39,647 nt of DNA from Bryobacterales bacterium (GTDB lineage: Bacteria; Acidobacteriota; Terriglobia; Bryobacterales; Bryobacteraceae), in assembly GCA_003166865.1 (NCBI GenBank), contig PMUP01000069.1, forward strand, positions 1 to 39,647, given 5' to 3'. Positions 14,673 through 21,577 of this stretch are shown piece after piece. Both the position numbers and the translations under genes were made by a program. Numbering within the stretch: position 1 is the stretch's first letter; every line of letters starts with the position of its first letter. Under the pieces are notes generated by a model that saw nothing but the letters and a program-made list of their open reading frames with translations, was not told where the DNA came from and did not search any database.

Positions 14673-15806
14673 ATGCCAGAAATCGAGAATCACTTAGGAA
14701 CGATGCGGCAAAAGCGCGGCATTTCCGCCGCGCAGCTCGCGCGGACCGTCGGAGTCACCAGGCAAACCATCTACGCCATGGAAGCGGGCAGCTATGTCCC
14801 GAACACGGCCGTAGCGCTGCGGTTGGCACAAGCTCTCGAAGTGAAGGTGGAAGATCTTTTCGCGCTTCCCCCGGCCGAACCCACCGGTCTCCGATCGGAA
14901 GAAGCCACGCTGCTGCCTGGATCCGAACCGCCGCATCCCGGCCAGCCAGTGCAACTCTGCCGCGTGAACAAGCGCCTGGTCGCTTCACCGCCCTCGCCCG
15001 TGCCCTGGTATTTTCCTGTCAGCGATGCCGTGGTCGCCTCCGCTTCAGCGCCCGGCAAGCTTTCGAAGAACGGCCGGACCGATGTTCAGGTCTTCGACGC
15101 CGCTGACGATTTTCGCAATCGGGTTCTCATCGCCGGATGCGATCCCGGGATCTCGGTGCTGGCGCACCATCTACAGGCCTCCGGAATCGAGCTGGTTCTC
15201 GCGCATCGCAATAGTTCGCAATCGCTCAAGTTGCTGAAGGAAGGCTGCGTACATATCGCGGGCACCCACCTGCGCGATGAATCGAGCGGCGAATCGAATC
15301 TTCCCGAGATCGGCCGCTTGTTTCCCAAGAACGCCGTGGCCGTGATCTCTTTCGCTGTCTGGGAGGAAGGGATCGTGACCGCGGCCGGCAATCCCAAGAG
15401 CATCAAGACCGTTGAAGACCTGGTGCGGCGCGATGTCACCATCGTCAATCGCGAGAAAGGGGCCGGCAGCCGGGCATTGCTTGACTCGGCGCTGAAGCGC
15501 CTTAAGCTCGATTCGAAGAAGATCCGGGGCTACGACCGCATCGCGCCCGGGCACTTGCCCGCGGCTTGGCAAGTGCAGTCCGGTCAAGCTGACTGCTGCA
15601 TCGCGACGCGAGCCGCTGCGCGCGTGTTCGGCCTGGGCTTCATTCCGCTGGTCAGTGAGCGCTACGACTTGGCCATTCGCCGCCAGCACCTCGACATGCC
15701 CGGCATTCAAGCGGTTTTGGACACACTGAGCCGCTCGAACTACCGACGGGAACTCGAAAGCCTGGGCGGTTACGACACTCGCGCCGCGGGCCAGCGGCTG
15801 CTGTGA
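14673..15806 (+). CDS. Xre-type HTH regulator fused to a periplasmic-binding-protein-like sensor domain
   Basis: A 377-residue one-component regulator. Residues 7-62 are a Cro/C1-type HTH (MRQKRGISAAQLARTVGVTR, then QTIYAMEAGSYVPNTAVALRL), and about 110-365 are a PBP-like ligand domain (DPGISVLAHHL, then GIELVLAHRNSSQSLKLLKEG, then IVNREKGAGSRALLDSAL and QADCCIATRAAARVFGLGFI). PBP-like domains of this class (PF12727 type) also occur in molybdate-responsive proteins, and the gene is divergent from modA with a palindrome between. I infer that it senses molybdate or tungstate and controls modA and itself; the ligand is not proven. Its stop overlaps the GTG start of the aminotransferase-fold gene by four bases, so the latter is probably in the same regulon. 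Confidence 0.87.
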   Translation: MPEIENHLGTMRQKRGISAAQLARTVGVTRQTIYAMEAGSYVPNTAVALRLAQALEVKVEDLFALPPAEPTGLRSEEATLLPGSEPPHPGQPVQLCRVNKRLVASPPSPVPWYFPVSDAVVASASAPGKLSKNGRTDVQVFDAADDFRNRVLIAGCDPGISVLAHHLQASGIELVLAHRNSSQSLKLLKEGCVHIAGTHLRDESSGESNLPEIGRLFPKNAVAVISFAVWEEGIVTAAGNPKSIKTVEDLVRRDVTIVNREKGAGSRALLDSALKRLKLDSKKIRGYDRIAPGHLPAAWQVQSGQADCCIATRAAARVFGLGFIPLVSERYDLAIRRQHLDMPGIQAVLDTLSRSNYRRELESLGGYDTRAAGQRLL

Positions 15807-16915
15807 CGAGCGTTGATTGGCCGGCCGTTCGCCGCGAGTTCCCAGCGCTTGCGAATTGGACCTATCTCAATACCGCCACGTTCGGCCAATTGCCGCGGCG
15901 TGCGACTGAAGCGGTCGCCAGGCACTTCGCTCATCGCGATGAACTAGCCTGTTGGGACTTTCTCGCGTGGTATGACGACGCCGATCGCATTCGCGCCAAG
16001 ATTGCCCGGCTGATCGGCTGCTCGCCCGGTGACATCGCGTTCGTTCCGAATGCTTCCACCGCTCTCGGCCTGCTGCTTGCGGGGCTCGATTGGTATTCCG
16101 GCGATCGCGTCCTCACGCTCGAGCACGAATTCCCGAACAATCTCTACGCGCCCGGCTTGCTCCAACGCTTCGGCGTGGAGATGATCGCGTGCCCTTGGGA
16201 GCGCTTCTACGAATCCGTGAACGCCAGCACGCGCCTGGTGGTTCTGAGCTCGGTGAACTACAACACCGGCTTCGCGCCGCCGCTCGCTGAGTTGGCGGAC
16301 TTCCTCCGTGCCCGCGGCATCCTGCTGTTCATCGACGGCACGCAGAGCCTGGGCGCATTGCGTTTCGACGTCCGCCGGATTCAGCCGGACATGTTCGCAG
16401 TCCACGGCTACAAGTGGCTGCTCTCGCCAAACGGCGCGGGCTTTTTCTATATCGCGCCACAACTGCGCGAGCGGCTTCAGCCCAACGTGGTCGGCTGGCG
16501 CAGCCATCGCGACTGGCGCAACGTCGACAATCTGCATCATGGAGCCCCAGAATTTCCGTCCACGGCCGAGAAGTATGAGGGCGGCTCGGTCTCCTTTGCG
16601 CTGTTGTACGCCATGGAAGCTTCCATCGATCTGCTGCTCGAGATCGGCCCCGAAGCCATCGAGCAGCGAGTGCTCGGTTTAGCAGCCGCGGCGCGCCGTA
16701 TTCTGTGCGAACTTGGTGGATCGGTGGCGGATGGCTCTTCGCCAATTGTCGCCGCCCGGTTCGAGAATCGCGATGTTTCAGCGCTGGCGCGCGCTCTCAA
16801 GGAACAGCGCGTGTTGGTCGCCGCCCGGCGCGGTCATCTGCGCGTGTCGCCGCACCTCTACAACAACGAACAAGATTTGGAAGTGTTCGACCGGGCGCTG
16901 CGGGCCCTGCTGTAG
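15803..16915 (+). CDS. Class V aminotransferase / NifS-fold PLP enzyme
   Basis: A 370-residue PLP enzyme of fold type I. Internal aldimine Lys204 lies in HGYKWLLSPNGAGF, with Asp178 and Gln181 in FIDGTQSLGA, and the substrate-phosphate region in VPNASTALGLLLAG. It resembles cysteine desulfurases and isopenicillin-N-epimerase-like enzymes, but there is no active-site Cys in the C-terminal loop where SufS/NifS have one, so it is probably not a sulfur donor in the ordinary way. The gene starts at GTG 15803 inside the end of the HTH-PBP regulator gene (GTGA overlap), which ties it to the molybdenum block. Moco sulfurase shares this fold, which makes a link to cofactor chemistry worth testing, but the missing Cys argues against it. 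Confidence 0.83.
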   Translation: MTSVDWPAVRREFPALANWTYLNTATFGQLPRRATEAVARHFAHRDELACWDFLAWYDDADRIRAKIARLIGCSPGDIAFVPNASTALGLLLAGLDWYSGDRVLTLEHEFPNNLYAPGLLQRFGVEMIACPWERFYESVNASTRLVVLSSVNYNTGFAPPLAELADFLRARGILLFIDGTQSLGALRFDVRRIQPDMFAVHGYKWLLSPNGAGFFYIAPQLRERLQPNVVGWRSHRDWRNVDNLHHGAPEFPSTAEKYEGGSVSFALLYAMEASIDLLLEIGPEAIEQRVLGLAAAARRILCELGGSVADGSSPIVAARFENRDVSALARALKEQRVLVAARRGHLRVSPHLYNNEQDLEVFDRALRALL

Positions 16916-16930
16916 GTCAGCGTTTCTAAA

Positions 16931-17635
16931 TCAGCCCGGCAATCGGAACGCCACGTTGCGCTCGCGATTCAATTTCTCGCTGAGAACGCGATCAATCGAA
17001 GTCAACGGCGATTGCTTCTGCTCGTGATCCATGGTGACGTAGTGGACCGCAGGCCCGTCCGCCCAATACGAAAGCACCGCGCGAATCGTGCCATCTCGCA
17101 TCGCGAGCAGGTACAGGGGTTCTCCGTATTTTTGCGCCTGTGGAGCTTGGGGCGCCGGCTGCGGAGCCGGGTATTCGCGCAATACAGGCGCGGCTGGCGC
17201 TTCCGGAGCGTACGCATATCCCGAGTCTGCGTACCCGTACGAAGGATCGTTATTGTAGTACGGGTCGACATAGCTGGAGTCCCCGAAGAAAGGATCGTAG
17301 TAGCCGCCGTAAAATCCCGGGTAGGAATAGGGCCAGCCATAGTAGCCGCGGAAGCCGAAGCCGTTGCGGAAACCGTAGCTCCCGCGGAGTCCGCCGCCAC
17401 GAACTACTCCGCCACGAAATCCTCCGCCGCCACGGAACGCGGCCGCGCCTCGGTATCCTCCGCCCGAAGAACCCCCGCGGAAACCAGCCGAACCGCCGCG
17501 CATGCCTCCGCCACTAACATGCCCGCCACCACCGCCGCCACGTCCGCCACCACCACCGCCATGCCCGCCCCTTTGCGCTAGCACCGGGACAGCCAGCAGA
17601 AGACAACCGAATACTACCGGCAAAATTCGCCGCAT
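16931..17635 (-). CDS. Exported glycine-rich protein
   Basis: A 234-residue protein with a signal peptide (MRRILPVVFGCLLLAVPVLAQ), then a low-complexity region of Gly, Arg and His (residues about 22-95), a Tyr/Gly/Pro-rich segment (about 95-150) and a compact C-terminal domain of about 65 residues (YGEPLYLLAMRDGTIRAVLS, then HYVTMDHEQKQ and a SIDRVLSEKLNRER end). The C-terminal domain resembles one I recall from many acidobacterial secreted proteins; its function is not known. ATG 17635 is preferred because GGGAGGGGC precedes it; the longer frame to 17797 would run into the tannase gene and contains no signal sequence at its start. The glycine repeats look structural rather than enzymatic. 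Confidence 0.75.
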   Translation of the reverse strand: MRRILPVVFGCLLLAVPVLAQRGGHGGGGGGRGGGGGGHVSGGGMRGGSAGFRGGSSGGGYRGAAAFRGGGGFRGGVVRGGGLRGSYGFRNGFGFRGYYGWPYSYPGFYGGYYDPFFGDSSYVDPYYNNDPSYGYADSGYAYAPEAPAAPVLREYPAPQPAPQAPQAQKYGEPLYLLAMRDGTIRAVLSYWADGPAVHYVTMDHEQKQSPLTSIDRVLSEKLNRERNVAFRLPG

Positions 17636-17645
17636 AATGCCCCTC

Positions 17646-17689
17646 CCCAATGTACCGCGCGTACAGATTTCGCGCCACGCCGGCGCCGG
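17646..17689 (-). pseudogene. Relic of a thiF 3' end
   Basis: On the minus strand this stretch reads GVARNLYARYIG, matching GVARSLYARYIG at the C-terminus of the ThiF-like protein whose 3' end is at 20506. The DNA is about 35 of 44 bases identical and most differences are at third codon positions. Nothing upstream of it resembles the rest of thiF, so it is an isolated fragment in the gap before the tannase gene. Confidence 0.5.
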
Positions 17690-17709
17690 TTTGATATTCT
17701 GAGCAGACC

Positions 17710-19275
17710 ATGACCGCACACAGCCCGATTCTTGCACTCGCGGCGCTTTCCGCTGCTGGCCCAGCCTGGGCTCAGCAAGCCTGTGAGAGCCTCGCATCCG
17801 CGCAGATACCCGGCATCACGATCAACTCCGCTGCCTCTGTGCCGGAGGGTTCCTTCACATTGCCCGGGGGCGCGGCGCCTGGCGGCGGACCTGGGGCAAC
17901 TGTTCGGGTGCCGGCATTCTGCCGCGTGGCGGCGACGGTGAGCAAGGAAGTCCGCATGGAGTTGTGGATGCCGCAGCGGTGGAATCACAAACTGCTGGGT
18001 GTCGGAAACGGCGGTATGGCGGGCTCGATCAGCTACCTGCCGATGGTGAAACCTTTGCAACAGGGTTACGCGACCAGCAGCACGGATACCGGTCATCAGG
18101 GTAGGGGGACCGACGGCGAATGGGCGTTGGGAAACTACGAACGCATCGTCAATTTTGCCGATCGCGGTACCCATCTGATGGCGGAAGCCGACAAACTGAT
18201 CCTCCAGGCGTTCTACGGCGCGCAACCGGCTCGTTCCTATTTCAGTGGATGTTCCCAAGGTGGCCACGAAGCGATGATCGAAGCACAGAGATATCCGGCC
18301 GATTTTGACGGCATCATCGCGGGCGACCCGGCCAACAACTGGACCCACCACTATATCGGCGGCCATCTCTGGTCGGCCCTGGCGATGGATGGCGACGGTT
18401 ATATCCCGTCCAACAAAGTTCACATCCTGGCGGACGCCGTGAACGCGCAGTGCGACGCCTTGGATGGGATCAAGGATGGCGTGTTGAATGATCCACGCCG
18501 CTGCAACTTTAACCCTGAAATGCTGCTCTGCAAGGGATCGGATACGTCGGAGTGCCTCACGGGCGCGCAGGTGGCGGCTGTACAGAAGCTCTGGGCCGGT
18601 CTCCGGACGGCCGAGGGTCAGGTGATCTATCCCGGATTCGTGCCCGGCGGCGAAGCCGGCCCGGGAGGCTGGGCCGGCTACATCACCGGCGATGCGCCAG
18701 GCAAGGGCCGCCATACCGTTCTCGGTGTTCCATTCTTCAAATTCATGGTGTTCGACGATCCAAACTGGGACTACAAGACTTTCAAGTTCAATGCCGCCGG
18801 CGGATTCGACAGCGACATCGATTACACGGATTCGAAACTTGCCGCTCTATTCAATGCCGTGAATCCGGATCTCAGCGGATTCAAGGCGCGCGGTGGCAAG
18901 CTGATTCACTATCACGGCTGGAGCGACCCCGACATTACGCCGCTCAACAGCATTAACTATTACGAGAGCGTGATGGCGGCGCAGGGCGGCGATGTACACG
19001 GATTACAAAACACGGTGGAGTTTTACAGGCTCTTCATGGTGCCTGGGATGCAGCATTGCCAGGGCGGACCGGGGGCCACGGCTTTCGACATGATCGAACC
19101 ACTGGATAAGTGGAGGGATCAGGGCGTCGCGCCGGCCAAAGTCATCGCCTCGCATCTAACAAACGGCGTCGTCGACCGGACGCGGCCGTTGTGTCCATAC
19201 CCACAGGAAGCGCAATGGAACGGCGCCGGAAGCACCGACGACGCGGCGAACTTTGTCTGCGCTTTGCCGAAGTAG
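17710..19275 (+). CDS. Tannase / feruloyl esterase family hydrolase, exported
   Basis: A 521-residue exported esterase of the tannase family, expected to cleave esters of phenolic acids such as gallate or ferulate. Residues 1-21 are a signal peptide (ending PAWAQ). The family triad is visible: nucleophile Ser182 in SGCSQGGHE with the adjacent Cys181, Asp406 in YHGWSDPDITP, and His449-Cys450 in GMQHCQGG; Cys181 and Cys450 form the disulphide that links Ser and His in this family. The lid region carries a calcium-loop-like CDALDGIKDGVLNDPRRC. The ATG at 17710 has a TATTCT hexamer at 17695-17700, close enough that the leader would be only a few bases. It stands between an unrelated glycine-rich gene and a toxin-antitoxin pair, with no pathway neighbours. 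Confidence 0.92.
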   Translation: MTAHSPILALAALSAAGPAWAQQACESLASAQIPGITINSAASVPEGSFTLPGGAAPGGGPGATVRVPAFCRVAATVSKEVRMELWMPQRWNHKLLGVGNGGMAGSISYLPMVKPLQQGYATSSTDTGHQGRGTDGEWALGNYERIVNFADRGTHLMAEADKLILQAFYGAQPARSYFSGCSQGGHEAMIEAQRYPADFDGIIAGDPANNWTHHYIGGHLWSALAMDGDGYIPSNKVHILADAVNAQCDALDGIKDGVLNDPRRCNFNPEMLLCKGSDTSECLTGAQVAAVQKLWAGLRTAEGQVIYPGFVPGGEAGPGGWAGYITGDAPGKGRHTVLGVPFFKFMVFDDPNWDYKTFKFNAAGGFDSDIDYTDSKLAALFNAVNPDLSGFKARGGKLIHYHGWSDPDITPLNSINYYESVMAAQGGDVHGLQNTVEFYRLFMVPGMQHCQGGPGATAFDMIEPLDKWRDQGVAPAKVIASHLTNGVVDRTRPLCPYPQEAQWNGAGSTDDAANFVCALPK

Positions 19276-19314
19276 TATCCGGAGTCTAGTCCCCGGTATT
19301 GCTAAGATAATTAT

Positions 19315-19605
19315 GTGGGCAATATCGAATTTGCCTGGGATCGCCGTAAGGCTCGATCCAACCTAGTAAAGCACGGCGTGTCTTTTGAGGAAGCGCAGAC
19401 TGTTTTTCTGGACGAGAACGCCCGGCTGATCGACGATCCGGATCACTCAGCCGACGAAGAACGCTTCGTGTTGCTAGGCTTCAGCTTTCAGGCGCGCTGT
19501 CTGATCGTCAGCCATTGCTATTGGGAAACCGGCTCCGTGATCCGGCTGATCTCGGCGCGGCGCGCGAGTGTACAGGAAGAACAAATGTATTGGAGATTCC
19601 GATGA
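19315..19605 (+). CDS. brnT: BrnT family toxin
   Basis: A 96-residue RNase toxin of the BrnT family, a RelE-like fold that degrades RNA. Typical marks are the start EFAWDRRKARSNLVKHGVSF, EEAQTVFLDE, the pattern D-DPDHS-DEERFVLLG, and the end RLISARRAS-EEQMYW. The start is GTG 19315, seven bases after a TAAGAT hexamer (19303-19308), so the transcript may be leaderless. Its stop overlaps the antitoxin ATG (ATGA), giving the toxin-before-antitoxin order normal for brnTA. The 38-base gap after the tannase gene probably contains its own promoter. Confidence 0.9.
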   Translation: MGNIEFAWDRRKARSNLVKHGVSFEEAQTVFLDENARLIDDPDHSADEERFVLLGFSFQARCLIVSHCYWETGSVIRLISARRASVQEEQMYWRFR

Positions 19606-19823
19606 GAAGCGAATACGATTTTTCGAAATCCCGCAAGAATCCCTATGCCAAGCAGCTCAAGCGCCAGGTCACTATTCGCCTGGATACAGCGGCTGTTGAC
19701 TACTTCAAGAAAATGGCGGCCGAGATGGGGATGCCGTATCAAAACCTCATCAATCTATTTTTGAGGGACTGCGCCATTCAGAAACGCCGGCCGCTCATTC
19801 AATGGCGGCCGGAGAAGCCGTAA
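19602..19823 (+). CDS. brnA: BrnA family antitoxin
   Basis: A 73-residue antitoxin directly overlapping the BrnT gene by four bases. The core reads QLKRQVTIRLDTAAVDYFKK followed by GMPYQNLINLFLRDC, which is the ribbon-helix-helix pattern of BrnA/CopG-type antitoxins. It should bind and neutralise BrnT and repress the operon. The ATG at 19602 is chosen over upstream in-frame starts because those lie inside brnT. Confidence 0.88.
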   Translation: MRSEYDFSKSRKNPYAKQLKRQVTIRLDTAAVDYFKKMAAEMGMPYQNLINLFLRDCAIQKRRPLIQWRPEKP

Positions 19824-19916
19824 CGGCAGACTACGCGTCCCCACTATGCGCCGCCAGTCAAGAACGGTAGCGTCCTCTTTCCCCGTACTGGATGCGAGGC
19901 CGCGCGGCGTATTTCG

Positions 19917-20334
19917 CTATTCCCCGGAATTCACTATCCTCCATGCGCCGTTCTCCTTTATCAGCTCGGTCCTGTCGTAGGGAAAGCCGCCGCCGTTCCT
20001 GAGGCGGACGTTCGCGACGACCGTCGCGCCCTCCCCCCTCGTCTCCTCGCTCCTTATCTCGACGCTAGTCATGGTCCCATTCCCGGTCGATTTGTCGCAG
20101 GTCCCCTTGACGCCCCCTAAGACCGCCCCGATACCCCCGTCCATCGAGCCCTGGGCGCCCTTCGAGAGGAGTCCCCTCGCTTTTGAATACTCGCCTGCGT
20201 TGCACGCACTGAGGTACGCCTTCACCACGTCGGACGGACCGGAAGGCGCGTCGCCTGCGGAGCCGCCGACCCCTGAACATCCGTCCAACATAATGCACAA
20301 AAACGCTCCGTATGAAACTGATGTGTCGTCCCAT
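19917..20334 (-). pseudogene. DUF4878-like lipoprotein gene, foreign codon use, apparent frameshift in the signal peptide
   Basis: The frame from 20300 down to 19917 encodes a domain with DVVKAYLSACNAGEYSKARG and a C-terminal TELIKENGAWRIVNSG, which is the NTF2-like/DUF4878 pattern, preceded by LDGCSG, a possible lipobox. In this frame no hydrophobic signal precedes that Cys after a sensible start. In the neighbouring frame, ATG 20334 gives MGRHISFIRSVF; adding one T to the run of five (plus strand A at 20299-20303) would fuse it to LCIMLDGC and yield a complete lipoprotein signal. Codon use is foreign: six of seven Arg codons in the domain are AGG and two Ile are ATA, unlike the flanking genes. 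It may be a broken acquired gene, or a sequencing error in a homopolymer. Confidence 0.5.
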
Positions 20335-20505
20335 AGTCCCCCGCCTTTTCAAGAATCACGCAATTTTAACTCAATAGTCTCTCCTGTGCATAGTCTGTTG
20401 CCATTTTCCGGCTTACGCCTATGATTAATCCCAAATGGAAGCACTCGTCGCAACAGCAGCCCGCCGAATAGACAAGCGATCCGTCACCGAAAGCTCCAAT
20501 GTCGC

Positions 20506-21522
20506 CTACGCGCCGATGTAGCGCGCATACAAGCTTCGCGCCACGCCGATGTCGGTGGTTCCCTTGATAATGGCGCGGCCGTCCGGAAAGATCGTCAACA
20601 AGTACGGTGGCACCTCAAATCGGAGCGCGAATTCGTTCGACCGGACCGCGCCGAGCGGGGCAAGCCTAACCGCCAGATCGCGCAATTCTAGCGGCCGTGC
20701 CCGCTCGTGAATCTGCACCGCATTGTGCCCGCACAGGCTCACTGGCGCACGGCGCTCGCCGTTGAGATAGGGGAACTCACGCCGTCCGCACGCCGGACAA
20801 TCCGCCACTGGCCCCGGCTGCGCCACCTGCCGGATCTCGCCCGTCCAAACGTCCACGGTTGTGATCTTGCGCGTGGGCCGCGCGCCGCACAGAATCTTGA
20901 CCGCCTCGGCCACTTGCAGGCTCGCGATCAACGCGGTCACCGGGCCCAACACGCCCGCGGTCTCGCAGGTTGGTTGCGCGCCCGCCGGAGGATCGGGATA
21001 GATGCACCGCAAGCACGCACTCTCGCCCGGCGTCACGGCCATCACGATCCCGTAACTGCCGACGGCCGCGCCATAAATCCAGGGATGATTGCTCCGGACG
21101 GCGAAATCATTCATCAGATACCTTGTTTCAAAGTTATCGGTCCCGTCCAGCACCAGGTCCACGTCACCCAGCAGATCTTCCACGTTAGAAGGGGTTAAAT
21201 CCGCCACCACCGGCTCCACGCACACGTCCGAATTCAAACTTACCATCTTGCGCGCCGCCGCCACCGCCTTCGGCAAGCTTTGCTCCGCGTCCGATTCATC
21301 GAACAGCCACTGCCGCTGGAGATTGCTGAGCTCCACGTAATCGCGATCGATGATGCGTATGAAGCCAACGCCGGCCCGAGCCAGTGCGCCTGCCTGAAAG
21401 CTCCCCAAAGCGCCGCAACCAGCTACCGCCACGCGCGCGTCCAACAGTTGTTGCTGGCCCTTTTCACCGATGCCCGCAAACAAGATCTGCCGCGAATAGC
21501 GCTCGCGATCTCGCGGGCTCAT
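20506..21522 (-). CDS. ThiF/MoeB family sulfur-carrier adenylyltransferase with C-terminal extension
   Basis: A 338-residue E1-like enzyme that adenylates the C-terminus of a small ubiquitin-like sulfur carrier (MoaD or ThiS type). Visible are YSRQILFAGIG, the nucleotide loop GCGALGS (34-41), DRDYVELSNLQRQ, the substrate-binding DGTDNFETRYLMND, catalytic Cys186 (PTCETAGVLGP), and two zinc pairs, CLRC (170-173) and CPACG. A C-terminal extension of about 75 residues ends PDGRAIIKGTTDIGVARSLY; it is not a rhodanese domain. Both molybdopterin and thiamine synthesis use this enzyme; a molybdenum role is suggested by modA and mobA in the window, a thiamine role by thiC. ATG 21522 is chosen; the frame stays open to 21672 but would overlap the divergent Omp85 gene. 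No carrier gene lies beside it. Confidence 0.9.
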   Translation of the reverse strand: MSPRDRERYSRQILFAGIGEKGQQQLLDARVAVAGCGALGSFQAGALARAGVGFIRIIDRDYVELSNLQRQWLFDESDAEQSLPKAVAAARKMVSLNSDVCVEPVVADLTPSNVEDLLGDVDLVLDGTDNFETRYLMNDFAVRSNHPWIYGAAVGSYGIVMAVTPGESACLRCIYPDPPAGAQPTCETAGVLGPVTALIASLQVAEAVKILCGARPTRKITTVDVWTGEIRQVAQPGPVADCPACGRREFPYLNGERRAPVSLCGHNAVQIHERARPLELRDLAVRLAPLGAVRSNEFALRFEVPPYLLTIFPDGRAIIKGTTDIGVARSLYARYIGA

Positions 21523-21577
21523 AGAATTGGACTCATTCACCCAGATGGTACCAGCGGTTGCGCTAAGATGGTCGTTT

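Noticed and set aside
14612-14674. Longer ModA starting at 14674
   Set aside because: The extension overlaps the start of the divergent regulator gene and the palindrome, and it does not look like a signal peptide.
17400-17570. Repeated CCGCC-rich units that might suggest a repeat array
   Set aside because: They encode the glycine-rich part of the secreted protein at 16931-17635; spacing is irregular and no spacers are present, so it is not a CRISPR array.
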